A stretch of DNA of 64,000 nucleotides from Fistularia commersonii (taxonomy: Eukaryota > Chordata > Actinopteri > Syngnathiformes > Fistulariidae). Made by a program: the position numbers and the translations under genes. The DNA is taken from assembly GCA_037954325.1 (NCBI GenBank), contig JBBMNZ010000003.1, positions 14,624,392 through 14,688,391 on the forward strand, written 5' to 3'. The notes below the pieces were generated by a model. That model was given only the letters and a program-made list of their open reading frames with translations, did not search any database and was not told where the DNA came from. Below, piece by piece: positions 12,801 through 24,675 of the stretch (position 1 is the stretch's first letter; each line of letters starts with the position of its first letter).

Positions 12801-14160
12801 AGTTCAGACCTGAGGGTTCATCTACAGTAGAGAAGGAACACATTTGAAGTTGTAAAATAAGTCAAGCTGCCTCGCCAGTCCAGTGTTTTTTATTTCTTGA
12901 AAAAGGCTTTTATTCATTTTTTTCCCCCCATTTTCTTTTTAATGGTTTTATTTAACCTATTCTTCCCTACCATTTTCATTAACCCTGATATAATGATCAC
13001 CCACTACAATAATCTTGACTACAAATGTAATTTTTTTTAGCCAGTCATAGCTAGTTTTTAATTATTTAAGCAAATACTTTGGATTGGGGAATTCATTGCT
13101 TGTTTATCACTATCACTTAATTTTATAATTTTTCATTTATGTTTCTTCCTTGATATTAGTTCATAGATGTTGGAATTAGTTTTCGATCATGTCTTGCAAA
13201 CTGTTTCTCATTTCAGATGATATCAGTTTGATGATTTTTCTGATGATTTCTTGCTCATTTCCCCACTACATGCCATGATTAAAACTGACATCCAGTGAAT
13301 TCTCTTGAAAATTAGACAAACTGTGATCTCGAGGGCGCCTGCAGGACAAGGCAGTAGGTGTGCAATGTGTTTCTTATGTAAGATAGAGGAAGTGTCTTGT
13401 CTTGTCGTTTACCTCCTCCAGGCCCTGGTGCTTCCTGTATGTGAGTTTTGGTGGTTCCCATCATCCCCGTCTCCTATCACATCCAGCCAACCCAAATCTG
13501 AGGTCAGATCTAATCTCCAGGACCATCTGCGACAACAACTTGCCACTGTTTGTCCTGGTGCAGGTTATTAATACTAGCCTGGCCTCAATGTCAAATATCG
13601 GCCGTTACTTGTTGGGCAAGTGTTTGGCACTTGCAGCATCTTCCTCTGAATTGAGATGAGGAAGGTTAAGAAGAAGGAGAAGAAGACAATAGTTGAGATG
13701 ATGGTTAAGAAGGAGAAGAAGAAGATGCAAAAGAAGAAGAAGAAGTAGTAGAAGAAGAAGGAGAGTGTTGGTCAACCGCTTCTCTCTTTACCAGTTGACA
13801 CATAAAACAACCTCAGCCCCGCCCGCTGACAGGTGTTTGATATGTCTCCTCTGTTGCCACCAAAATAGCAATACTACCCTGGAAAATAATTCCATTCCAA
13901 CCTGCCGTCCCTCGAAGTTCTGTGTATCCCGACCTGTGCCTCTGGACATTAAATTTATCTTGAAATAGGTATTTTGGGGTTTCGATACAAATGCTCCCTG
14001 TGTCCGAAGTGCAAAACTTCAACCATGCCATTCCAAAACATTGCCTGAATCTTTTTTCTCCAGAGCGACATGAAAAAAATCTGCCATTCATATCTGGTGA
14101 AAATACACCTTGCAGACATGAACGATTTAGACTTCTAGATTTACTCTGAAATTTATTTCA
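9810..14160. other. Intergenic stretch with possible regulatory DNA, no gene seen
   Basis: Contains a (TG)n at 10548-10585, a CA-free GC-richer block at 10590-10830, a 13-bp-arm hairpin at 11072-11105 and an ATTATT run at about 11267-11285. A homeodomain/Meis motif cluster lies at 12625-12690, and a purine-rich AAG tract at about 13655-13763. The open frames of 88-128 residues have no recognisable domain. Confidence 0.5.
13655..13763. repeat. Purine-rich (AAG/GAAG)n tract
   Basis: About 110 bp of almost pure purines on the plus strand, built from AAGAAGGAG and AAGAAGAAG units with a few T interruptions. It could be an old retroelement tail or a simple repeat. Confidence 0.85.
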
Positions 14161-14452
14161 TTATCATCCATTCAATATCTATGCACTAAAGCTCGGGGCA
14201 AGACACAGGATGAACCCTGGGCCGATCACCCAGTCAATCACAGTGCATCACATTCACGTCTATCCAATTTAGGGTCTCCAATGAACCATTTTTTTGGAAT
14301 GCTAGAGGAAACCAGAAAAGCCAGAGGAAACCCAAGCAGAACATGCAAACTCCACACAGAAAGGGATCCAGTCGGAATTGAATCAGCGTCCCTCTTGCTG
14401 TGAGACAGAGGTGCTGACCACTCCATCGCCACGCTGCGCCATTCTGTTCTCA
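14161..14452 (+). mobile_element. Common fish interspersed repeat, nearly full copy
   Basis: Best preserved copy in the window. It has TCATCCATTCAATATCTATG at the left, the CAGTCAATCACAG and CATTCACG blocks, TTTAGGGTCTCCAATGAACC, GAACATGCAAACTCCACACA, and TTGCTGTGAGACAGAGGTGC then TGACCACTC at the right. It is non-coding; the 71-residue minus-strand frame through it is a shadow. Confidence 0.75.
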
Positions 14453-15989
14453 TAGTTTGTATTGTCTCCAGTATTTTTTTACATCATGGACACACACCGT
14501 GGAAGAATGAAACGGGTTGCACAACGATTTTTGGCATCATGTGACCCTGAGCAGCTTTTCACAGAAATGGAAGAAGACTGCAAACTCTGCCTCCTGCCAA
14601 TCTACCTGCATGAAAGAAGCGTTGTTCTCTTCAAATATTTCCATAAAAAAGCGTTAGTCAAGTCTATGTTGTCAGCTATGTGGAAGATCTTCTACTTCGA
14701 AATCAATATCAAATTACTGACCATATCATGTATACATATACTTGTGATTTTCGACTATTTGGCTCCTTTTACTTTTGCCGAGAAAACAACTGCAATGTTT
14801 AATCCGCAAACCTACTCAAACACAAAACACAAAACACACCACAACACGCACACCACACACACACACACACACACACACACATCTGGAAGAGGCAACACAT
14901 CACAGTGACACAGCAATGAAGAAGTGTGGAGGCTGTATGAGTGTTGCCTGCAGCTCTGACCTCTGACCTCTGCCTTTAGATGATAAATATGACACTGGTA
15001 TGAAAAAAATATTGAATCAGCCCATCTATAAAAAAAAAGAATTTTATCGCAAATGTTTCCTGTTTGGAAATTGTGAAAACCCACTGATATGAAACACGCG
15101 GCCGGTAAATACAGTATGACGATCCCGGCTTTTGTTTTGAAATCCCATCTGGAGTTTATGTCGATCAATGAAAGGGTGTATATAAGTGTATATAAATATT
15201 GCAATTATTTAATTTTATTACACAGTCTCATCCTAAGTGAGTCGAGTATGTGATGTCTAAATACTTTTTAAAAGGCAGATGTTACATTTAAGTAGCTTTA
15301 AATTGTTAGATTAGATTAATGTTAAATTAAATTATTTTTCATCTTGTAAACATTAATGTAAACTGGGATTCAGAGCCCGCTTATTAGATGCTCTTCACCA
15401 GAGGATACCATAGGATCGAACTGCAGAAGCCCAAAGTTAATATGACCCTGTCATCCTCCCTCTCGCAATCTAAAGTAAATATGGGGTTGTCAGGCTGTGA
15501 TTGTATCCTACATTGTCCCTTACCACCAGCAGGTGTCAGTCAGCTGTATCCCAACCTTCCTCAGGTATTTGTCGGTATTTAGTCTTTGGCAGTGATCGGA
15601 CGATCGGGTCACGACAATGCAGCCACACCGGATTGTTTGTGGCGCCACATGAGAGCAGGAAGTGCTGAGTGCCGTCAGGTGATGCTGGTAACTAGTGTAA
15701 GAAGCGAGTACGGCAGCATTCCTGTGAGCACTAACTTTAACTATACAATGGTTCTTCTATGTAATCCGATGGACAGAAAAAAAAAGAAACACTAGTTAGA
15801 CCAGTAAAAAAATGCACAACTGCTGCTTTAAGACAGGGGTTTTGCGGTGCTGGGTGTTTGGGGGGGGGGGAGGGGGGGGTCATATCTGGGACCCTCTGTG
15901 ACTCTTATAGGGCCTTCGGCTAAATCCTGGGATTGCACCATTATTGAAATATTTTCTATAATGCAGTTAGATTACTAAAACAATGCAAA
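14453..15989. other. Intergenic stretch, no gene seen
   Basis: The open frame at 14462-14908 begins MSPVFFYIMDTHRGRMKR and ends in a translated CA repeat. It has no known domain and probably is not a gene. A (CA)n lies at 14848-14881, and a G-rich run (two runs of about nine G separated by one A) at about 15861-15880. Confidence 0.5.
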
Positions 15990-16262
15990 CTCAGGGGGGC
16001 ACAAGCCAGTGTCTCTCTGAGCTGGTCCCAAGCCCAGATAAATGCAGAGGGTTGCGTCAGGAAGGGCATCCGATATAAAACTTGTGCCAAAACCAAATAT
16101 GCGAATCAAACCTAAGAATCTCATACTGGTTCAGTCAAGGCCCGGGTTAACAACGGCCGCCATTGATACTGATAACCTACAGGGTACCAGTGGAAATTGA
16201 GCTACTGTGGGTCGAAGACGGAGAGGAGGAAGGCATGTAGGAGCACACAGATAGACTATATA
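15990..16262 (+). mobile_element. RTE-clade LINE, 5' untranslated region fragment
   Basis: Plus-strand counterpart of the element at 1-366: CCCAAGCCCAGATAAATGCA, GTCAGGAAGGGCATCCGATA, GGCCCGGGTTAACAACGGCC and GTCGAAGACGGAGAGGAGG occur in the same order. It breaks off just before the endonuclease frame, where the reversed Hero-like element begins. Confidence 0.8.
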
Positions 16263-19215
16263 TACAAGAAAGACCTCATGGATGCACTGGCATCCTCAGT
16301 GATGTATCCTGGGGTCATTGGGTGTTTCAGGTCTCACAACATCATATGCCCTCGATCCAGGCGACCCAGACGGCGTTGATCAAGTCCCGACTTGCATCCC
16401 AGTAGCAATCCATGGATCAGCCCAATTAATCCAAAGCCACCGGGTGGCCTTCTCTGCGGCTTCGCTTGCAGCTGAAATGGCTGTCTTTTTTTGCCGCTCC
16501 TACAATGCCCAAGCGACTCAGGACTTTCCAAAAATTACATCCTGCAAAATTCCTTCAGCCAACTTCTATGGGCTCATAGAAGGTTCTCTTACCTCTCTGC
16601 CTGCACTCCTCCACCAGGTCCTGGTATTTGGCTTGTTTTGTCTCATTGGCTTCCTCAGTTCGCTCTTCCCAGGGCATCGTTAATTCCAGTATGATATGGT
16701 GTTTTGAAGCCTCAGAGGTGATGATCATATCTGGACGGAGAGCTGTTGTCGCAACGTGTTGGGGGAACCTCAGCTGCTTTCCCAGGTAAACCTGCAGCTG
16801 CAGCTGCCGTGTGGAGGAGGCCTGTCGTTACATGTCGGCGTGCTCGGGGTAACTCTCAAGGTTTGATGAAGGAGACTGCCTTCTTTGGAGCATGATGGAA
16901 CTGGAACTGGAACTTGGAACTGATGGCTGAGGCTAAGCTCTCAGCGATTGCCTTAAGCACCTGGTCATGGCACCACTGACAGCGACCATCAGCCAGGGCA
17001 TCAGCTGAAGAGATGTTCTAAAGAGCCTCTTCCAGAGCAAAAAAGGCAGAAGGGTGTCTCATTCTTCCCCCAGGCATGGAGGTTTGCTGGGCTTGGCAGG
17101 GCATCCTAGACCACTTTCGCCGAGAAACTGATTCAATGGAAATCTGTCTGCAAGATGTTTGTCCGTGCACTTTCCCACCCTGTCCAGGCTTCTTGTTGCT
17201 GGAGTCCCACCCCCCTGCACACTCGCTCTTCCTCTACGCCTGCTCAGTCCTCTTCCTGGTTGGTGGCGCCTGGTGGTGCCTGGTAGTGCCTTTCCTTGGT
17301 CCAGCTGATAGGGGTCTATGGGAAGTAAACTAAGCCTGCTCTGCCTGTTGCCACAGTGCCCACCAGTGCCTTTTGTCTAAGGAGTGACTCTGCCGCCAAG
17401 GCCTTCCTCGGTGACACCTTACAGTCCCTGGATTCCCTGTACTGTAGGGCTTCTCTGGTACGTACCACCATACTGTCTTCAGTGAGGCCACTGAAAGAAA
17501 GTTGAAGCTGAAAGGAAGCTGTAGGATATTGCTCCCCATACAGTGCATGCAGCGCTGGTGAGGCTGCATGGGAGGCCCAGCCACTTTCAAAGAAAGCCAC
17601 TGACCTTCTTTTCAAGGGAGTCAACTGCTGTCATTGACAATGCATAGATCATCAGGGGCCACAGGATTCAGGGCAAGATATAATACTGGTTGATCCAGGC
17701 TTCAAATCTACCAGACAGGCCAGACTTGTCAACCCTGGTGAGCCATGTTCCAAGTTCTGTGCTGAACTTTTGGATGACAGCTGAGTCTTTACGGCTGGAG
17801 TCAGACAGGTTCCCCAAGCTCTTGACAGGTTGCTCCGTGATAGTTTGAAAGACAGTTCCTGAGATGGAAAACCAGAATTTTTCAATCACTTCCCCCTTCT
17901 TAAGCACCATGGATCTTGGAGGGCTTAAAACTCATCCTTGCACAGGTCATGAGTCTCCCGAGCCCTTGTAGGATCCACCTCCACCCTGGGACAATTGTTG
18001 TTGTTGTAACAGGGAGGTCGTCCATACAGGCTATTATTGGGGGCTGCCGTACACCTGACTTGGTCAGGGGCCTTCTGCATTCCACCTCAGCTGACTTGAT
18101 CACCATGTTCATGACTAGCTCAAAAAGGATGACCAGATAGTACAGATTATTCCTTTCCCAATGCAATGCCAGTCTGATGTTTCGGACCCAGAAGTAACCC
18201 TCATCCTGAAGTTATTGTAATAATCCAGGATGAGGTCCTTGATCCTACTGGAAACATGATGGAGGTGCAAAGCTAGCTTGACCAGTTGGTGCAGTAAGTG
18301 TCGGCCAGGTCCAACAACAAGACAGCTAAGTGGCCTCTGTTTTCATGGGCCTCTGATTCGCTGTGTGATGACTCGAGTTTGCTCCAAGCAGCCAGGTGCT
18401 CCAGAGACCCCTCCCTTCTGTACTGATGGGTCAGTATAATTGTTCTTGAGGAGAAACTGTCAGTCTTTGTGAAACGATGCTGAAAAACACCTTCCCTTCA
18501 ACACTCAGGAGTGAGATGGTTCAAAACTGGTTGATATCTTAAGAATCGTCCTCTTTGGGGATCCATAATCCCTCAGCACACCTTCACAGGTCAGCAACTT
18601 TTTCCCTTCTCCAAATCACCTTCAAGATCTTCCATAAGACGATCTGAGCAGCGCTTGGAGACCTGTTAAGGACTACCTCTGGGGCCTGGAGCAGATGCTG
18701 AGTGGGCTTCCTTAATGATCTCCTCAACCTCCTTCAGACTTGGCTCTTTCAGGATGAGCTCTGTTGTTGGAGGGGCCTCCCAGGGGATCACTCACTGTAT
18801 CTTGTAGGAAGCAATTCACTTGCTCTATTGAGCACTCAAGCTGGTCATTGCGTTTGTCCGCAAGCAGTTGTTTCATGAAGCCAAGGGGATTGGCAATGAA
18901 GGCAGCTTGCTTCCCCTCTCTCTCTCCTCCCTGTCTCTGATGCCACTGTGCTCTGCGAAGGGTCATCAACTTCTTCCTCAGGATGTTTTGCAGTTCTGCT
19001 AAAGGTAGCTTCGCCTCATCAGGAGCAGTTTTATAATGCTTTTCCAGTGTGCAAAGCTCTTGGTGCAGGTAACGTATCCTGGTGGCTCTGCGGTTCATTG
19101 TGTGGGAGGTGGGCTTGGATTTGCCTTGCTCTACTTGCCCAAGTCTTTTTGCATAGCTGAAGATGATGGTGGTCATTGTTTGGAGTCGGCGTTAGCATCT
19201 CCTTTTGATGATTCA
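16263..19215 (-). mobile_element. Hero/R2-like LINE with restriction-enzyme-like endonuclease, decayed
   Basis: Read on the minus strand, successive frames spell a single ORF of the fish Hero/R2-like type. The N-terminal region carries SYAKRLGQVEQGK, RRATRIRYLHQEL, LRKKLMTLRRAQWH and FIANPLGFMKQLLADKRND (19176-18724). The reverse transcriptase palm reads NMVIKSAEVECRRPL, then CMDD with the catalytic Asp pair at 18017-18022, then RWILQGLGRL (18166-17900). A thumb region follows with ITEQPVKSLG and VDKSGLSGRFEAW (17910-17640), then TREALQYRESRD and RQKALVGTVATGRAGL. A PD-(D/E)xK-type endonuclease ends the frame, with RPDMIITSEASK, then ILELTMPWEERTEEANETK and KYQDLVEECRQRGKRTFYEP (16790-16560). 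The frame is broken by several frameshifts and stops. The N-terminal zinc-finger region appears missing, so the copy is 5'-truncated. A conserved tail KATRWLWI-WADPWIA ends near 16385 and the rest is 3' UTR. The exact clade name is from memory; the domain order is seen. Confidence 0.85.
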
Positions 19216-19235
19216 TCGATGTTGGACACATCGAT

Positions 19236-19775
19236 TCAAGTACTTCGGGTCAACAGTCCGGAGCAATGGAGAGTGGAAAAGAGGTAAAGAAATGGGTTCA
19301 AGCAGGTTGGAATGTGTGAATATGCTATTCCTGTTGGAATATGCAATAGAAGACTATCAGCCAAAATGACAGGATGCTGTATGGTCTAGAAACAGTGACA
19401 ATGCGGAAAAGACAGGAGGCAGAGCTGGAGGTCGCACAGATGAAGATGCCAAGGTTCTCTTTGTGAGTGACCAGGATGGATAGAACCAGGAATGAGTCTA
19501 TCAGAGGGACAGCACATGTTAGATGTGTTGGACAGAAGGTCAGAGAAGCCAGACTGAGATGGTCGGGTCATGGACAGAGGAGGGATAGTGAATATATTGG
19601 TAAACGGATGCTAGAATTGGAGCTGCCAGGCAGGAGGTCTAGAGGTAGACCAAAAAGAAGAATTATGAACGTAGAGAGAGAAGATAAGAAGCAAGTTGGT
19701 GTGAGAGAGGCGGATGCAGAGAATAGGGTTAGATGGAGAAGGTTGATTTGCTGTGGTGACCCCTGAAGGGACCGC
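19236..19775 (+). mobile_element. RTE-clade LINE, 3' fragment with frameshifts
   Basis: Homologous to the last two-thirds of the copy at 8471-9367. It starts at the segment encoding VLRVNSPEQWRVE (YLGSTVQSNGE in the other copy), has internal deletions and stops between 19300 and 19470, then runs open as TRMDRTRNESIRGTAHVRC, RMLELELPGRRSRGRPKRR and ENRVRWRRLICCGDP. It ends TGGTGACCCCTGAAGGGA without a tail. Together with the RTE 5' piece at 15990-16262 it brackets the Hero-like element in the opposite orientation. Confidence 0.85.
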
Positions 19776-22700
19776 TGTTCCTTTATATCTGTCTTTTCAA
19801 AGAAATAAGTCAATCCAATGTTTAAAAAAACATTAAAAACAAGTAAGACATTTTAAAATTTCAGACCTTATTTTGAAGTAATACAATTGCGACTGAAACT
19901 CAATGTTGCGAATTAAAATTGGATTTATTTTCAAATCGATTCATCACAAACTCAAAACTTTACTTCCTTATTAAGTTTCTCATGCGGGTGATGTTAAGCC
20001 TGTAACCATTGTCTAGCAGGCAATGTTTATCATCATTTGGGCGTCATTTCTACTGATTGGTCCTGATCTCAACCCTAGAAGACTAACGTTAAAATAAGTA
20101 ACACCATCAAAAACATTGGGTATATTTTACCATATACAATATATACTTAATACAATATCCTGGATTAAATATAGTTTTCATCAATTTATAGATGGGCTGA
20201 TGGGAGGAGGGAAACAAACATTCAATTAATAACTTCGGTGAGCATCCTGAAGCTGCCCAAGGACCCATAAAACTCAGACAATGGCAACACAAGGAAAATC
20301 ACAACAAGAATTGTGTGAGTGAAAATCACCCAACGTTAGTATTCTAGGGTTAAGTCAAAGAGATTCAGGTCATATTCTGAAATATTTTTAGGTTTGCAAT
20401 CAAGACATTGAAATCAGAAAGTCTGGGAAGTGTTTTACTTTATATATTTTTATCAAAACAGTATGCCCTTGAAAGAGATACATTTGCAAAATTAAATTAA
20501 TGGATATCAATGATAAAGTGCATCTGTATTTAATTATAATTATATGTATTTAATCCTTTCCCCATCACATCCCACTTGCCTAAAGGCTGGGCAGAGCATG
20601 GACAGGTTGTCAGCCAATCACGGGCTGACTTTGAGAAAAACATCTGAATGTTGAAAAAAAATACAAGAGCATACCATTGTTAATCAAAACACACAAACAT
20701 TTAATTGAGATATTTGTAATTCCCTAGTTTGACATACCTTGTGGCTTTAACAAATTCCAGAGGTGTCAATTTAGCTTATCAAAGAGTGGAGGTGGACTGT
20801 ATTAGACAAATCTGAAGGGTTGATGTGTTTGCCTGGCTTTGCAAAGAAGTCTGGAGAAAGTTTTGGTAGCTTAGCATACGGGCTGGTTCTAGTTTAACTG
20901 GCTTAGTATTAAGATTGGAGAAAGGCTGAGTTGGCTTAGCTTCCCAAAAAGACAGCAGGGAAGGTAACCTTACTTAGTTTGTTGGCCAAAACCTAGAAAG
21001 TATTAGCCTGGTTAGGCACAAAGACCGAACCGATTAATGAGAGTTGTAATAGCCTAAGAGAAAATATACTCGCTCTTCTGTTCGAAATTTTTGAAACTTT
21101 ATTTCAATGCAGTGTCTAGTTAGTTGCAAATCCTCCACAATTTATTTGAGATTAGTGATGCAAGACCCAGTTTCATGTGAGTAAAGACTGTTTAAGTGTC
21201 TGAATTTGTGAAAAAAAAAAAACACTGAGAAAGGACTCAGCAACTTAGGAGAATCAGTAGAATCTCTCATGATGTTTCCCTGAAGCAGCCGATCCTCCAT
21301 CACATCCTGTAAACTGACAGCCACTTAGGCGCTGACAACAGAAGAGCCGCTAATCCTCCCAACCCCACCCTTGAGTCATCAGGCCACACAGCATTAACAC
21401 ACACCCTCCAGACGCTGCTTGTTCCCTGCAGCGTCCTGAAGCATCGAAGCCCCAAGGCTCGGCAGGCCGAGCCGCCGCCGCCGACCGCCATAATGCTGCG
21501 GCTTGTAAATCCAAAGTCTCCCAGGGCCAGACAAGGGTTTTGTGGCTTGTGAAGCAACTGCTGCTTTGTCATTTTTTCCACTGCAACAACAAACACCCTT
21601 GTATCGGCAGTGAGTCTCTGGAGTCCACAGAACAATGGCCGCTGAGCCGCCGTCACAGTCCATTTCAGCCTCAAAACACACAGCTGTCAGGAATTCCTCC
21701 GGCTGCCCGGCGTCATTTTGGTTTGCGAGAATATAGAGAAAAAGGGAATGCAGGAAATGTTGACACAGACACACACACACACACACACACACAGGTTGGA
21801 CGAAAAAAAAACAGCACACACATATACTCATACACACACGGCCTACAGTCTTGGGGACGCCACAAGCTGCCTCACGGCGTCTTCGACTCATTGTTCTTGT
21901 AGACTTTCTCACTAAATTCAGCTTGGTCCTGCGTTTAACTAGAAAAGTTCCCTCAGAGCTCAGTTTTCTCACAGACGCAGACTTTCCCATTCTTTTGGCA
22001 CCCAGGATAATTGTGGACCCCCATGTCTCCAGAATCCCCCACCCTCACCCAACCACCATCTGAGGTGGTTCTGAGCGAGAGAACTTGACCGTGTTCAGGG
22101 AACAATGAATGCGGTGCCTCGGCAAGCCAATCAGATTACAGCTGTTTGTTTAAATACTTCAGTTCTCACTGTTTCTTCCAATTTGAGTTTTTTTTTTTTT
22201 TTTTGTAAAAACGTGTTTCTTTTCATATCATTTAAGGCTCTTTATGATGCGCTTTCTCTTTTGCAGTTTAAAATCAGCTGAAAAATATTTCTTCAAGTGT
22301 TATTTTTGCTTGATTTATCCTCATCTCATTTCTCTTTGCTATAGTTTTGTAAAATTCAGTGGCAATTCTAAGAACCCTTGATGTTCTGCTTATATTCCTT
22401 TCTATTTTCAGTAGGCCTTGTCTTATTTTTTGTTCCTATAGTCCCACATAAAGCGATTTTAGTTTATCTGTTGTTTTCTCTCGACAGATATTTTATCCAA
22501 AGATAATTTGGTTTATGTTCATTCAGACAGAGGATCACTTTGTCAAGCCCCTAATTGTATCTTTTAGCTTCTATTTTGACCTTAAATTTTGGTTTCTAAT
22601 TTTTTTTTTTCTCTTTCAACATTTAGTGATTTGTCTTGGCTTTAAATCCAGCTTATAATTATTTTAATAATATAGCAGTTTCTCTCAACTGACATTTAAG

Positions 22701-23355
22701 CTACTATTTTTATCTTATAGTTTGCTGTTTGAGTCTACAGTGAAACAGGAAGCGTCTGATATTCCTCGCCACACAACACCTCATTTGCATATCTAATTAC
22801 ATATTTTTATAAAAGGTGTCACATGGGAAAAACATGGTTTATCATGTCGCTTATCGTTGTTTGAATCTTTGTTGGATCATCTGGACTCTCATTGAGGATA
22901 TGGATGTCTGTGTCTTTGTGTATTTGTGTGTGCACGTGGGTTTATGTTTGTGCATGTCTGTCGCAAATGTGTGCCTTTCTGTGTGTATGTATGTGTAGTG
23001 TGTGTGCACTTACTCTTGTGTGTGAGTAAAACATTTATGTCATGAAAATATCCCCAGTGGCTTCAGAGTTTGTTTCTCACATCAACCGCCCACCCCACCC
23101 CGCCCCCCTCTGAGGCGACACCGTAACGTGAGCCTGCAGCGGGACGTGGTGAGGAAATGAAGCATGGACACACACACACACGTTGAGGTCTAACCAAGGA
23201 AAACACTCGCCGTTTGTCTGACTTGCATGTCCGAGGGGGCAAGGTTTACCACAGCCCAGCAGAGGTCAGAGGTCACCACTTAGGGAACCTTGCCAAGTGA
23301 GAAACCCGTCTGTCAGTTGGTTCCAGAACTATACTTTCTTTTAGTTGGAGATAGA
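19776..23355. other. Intergenic stretch, no gene seen; GC-rich block inside
   Basis: Mostly AT-rich unique DNA. A GC-rich block at 21340-21720 contains TGAGTCA (21372-21378), a CCGCCGCCGCCG run and ACAATGG, and could be regulatory. A (CA)n lies at 21764-21793. An ATTTGCAT octamer followed by TAATTA lies at 22783-22799, and TG-rich text at about 22910-23020. The 198-residue minus frame at 21394-21990 crosses the CA repeat and has no domain. Confidence 0.5.
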
Positions 23356-23357
23356 TC

Positions 23358-23470
23358 AGCGGTCGCCAACCTTTTTTTGTGCCACTTTCATGCCGGACAA
23401 CATTTTCACTGGCCTGTAATTAGATAAAGAGGAATGTAAATGTAACCATTACACCTTATATTATGCAATT
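23358..23470 (+). mobile_element. Possible hAT-type MITE end (solo)
   Basis: CAGCGGTCGCCAACCTTTTT followed by GTGCCAC resembles the terminal inverted repeat of fish and mammalian hAT non-autonomous elements (CAGxGGTxxCCAACC). I could not find the matching opposite end, so the extent is uncertain. Confidence 0.4.
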
Positions 23471-24189
23471 GATTATAACTGATTGATTGATTGATTATAA
23501 CACCAATATCTAGTCATCATAATGCAAATCAGTTGCAGTCCTGAGCTTGTTTCCCTGCATCTTGACAGTCCCATCTGGGGGTGATGGTGGACGGTGACGG
23601 TCAAAGTGTGTCCCCTATGTCCAGTCAACTCCGAAATCTTGTTTTTGTTGATGCAACTGCAGAAAACCCCACTTCACAAAGGTGTTGGACGGTGCTCGGT
23701 CTCCATGTGTGGAAGCGGTTTTGAGGGTTTCATGGCTTAATTCCCTGGCTGGTCTCCATGTATCAACCATGTAATATGTAGAATGGGTGTGAAGCATATT
23801 AAACACCTGTTGCGATGAACCCACAGTTTAAGTGGGACTCTTTGCATTTACTATTGAATGCCGCTTTCTTTTTGCTGGCACACTGAGACCCCTCTGTCGT
23901 CTCATCATTGGCTCTTTTGACATTTGTTTGTGGGCCATTTTAACGAGAGTTACCTTGCAGACTTGCTGATGCGTGGAAAAACCTTACAACCGAGCCAAGT
24001 GCAGAAGTGACATGCTGGTGGAAGTGGCAATATTTCAACATAAAAGACAAATTAATTTAAAATATATGTAATTTTGAGCAACTTTATTCTTATTTGCATC
24101 CTGATGATGGGCCGCTACTGGTCTGCAGCCAGGTAGCAGGGGACCTGTGATGTAAACAACTACCTGGTCTAAGCATTCACACCTAAAAT

Positions 24190-24199
24190 CATGCACACA

Positions 24200-24250
<51 letters not shown>
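24190..24250. repeat. (CA)n microsatellite
   Basis: About 28 CA dinucleotides with CTCA interruptions at both ends. Confidence 0.97.
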
Positions 24251-24554
24251 GCACACATGCAGAGTGCATACAGTCGTGTGCTCACAAACTTGAACCGCAA
24301 AGGAGAAGCTGTCGGTCGATTGAAACATGGTTGGGTGGTTGCATTATATGCATTATATTTTCTGAAGAATTTTACGGTGTGAGACAAGCTCATTACACAG
24401 GGTTTCAGATTGAGACCGCGAACAGTTGACAGAAAAACTTGAAGAGAAATACAGAACTGACAATGCAGTGTGAAGATATCTGGAACGTAACAGAGAAGGA
24501 AGCAAAAAATAGGATGTGTAAAAATTTATCTCCAAAATAATATTGAACTAGCCA

Positions 24555-24675
24555 GAGATTTCGCTCCTGTATGATGTATTAAAGCATTCTACAGTTTCAT
24601 TTCATTTCTGACCCCATCAGAAATGAAATGAAACTGTAGAACGCTTAAATACATCACATAGGAGCCAAATTTCTC
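24555..24675. mobile_element. Hairpin MITE-like element, about 121 bp
   Basis: Two long inverted arms face each other across a short spacer. The inner 25 nt or so pair perfectly (CTACAGTTTCATTTCATTTC with its complement). The outer parts, GATGTATTAAAGCATTC against GAACGCTTAAATACATC and the GCTCCT and GAGATTT ends, pair with a few mismatches. The spacer is about CCCCATC. There is no coding capacity. The form fits a foldback MITE; the superfamily is not recognised. Confidence 0.65.

Noticed and set aside
21394..21990. 198-residue minus-strand open frame
   Set aside because: Crosses a CA microsatellite and a poly(A) run; no domain and no plausible splice sites.
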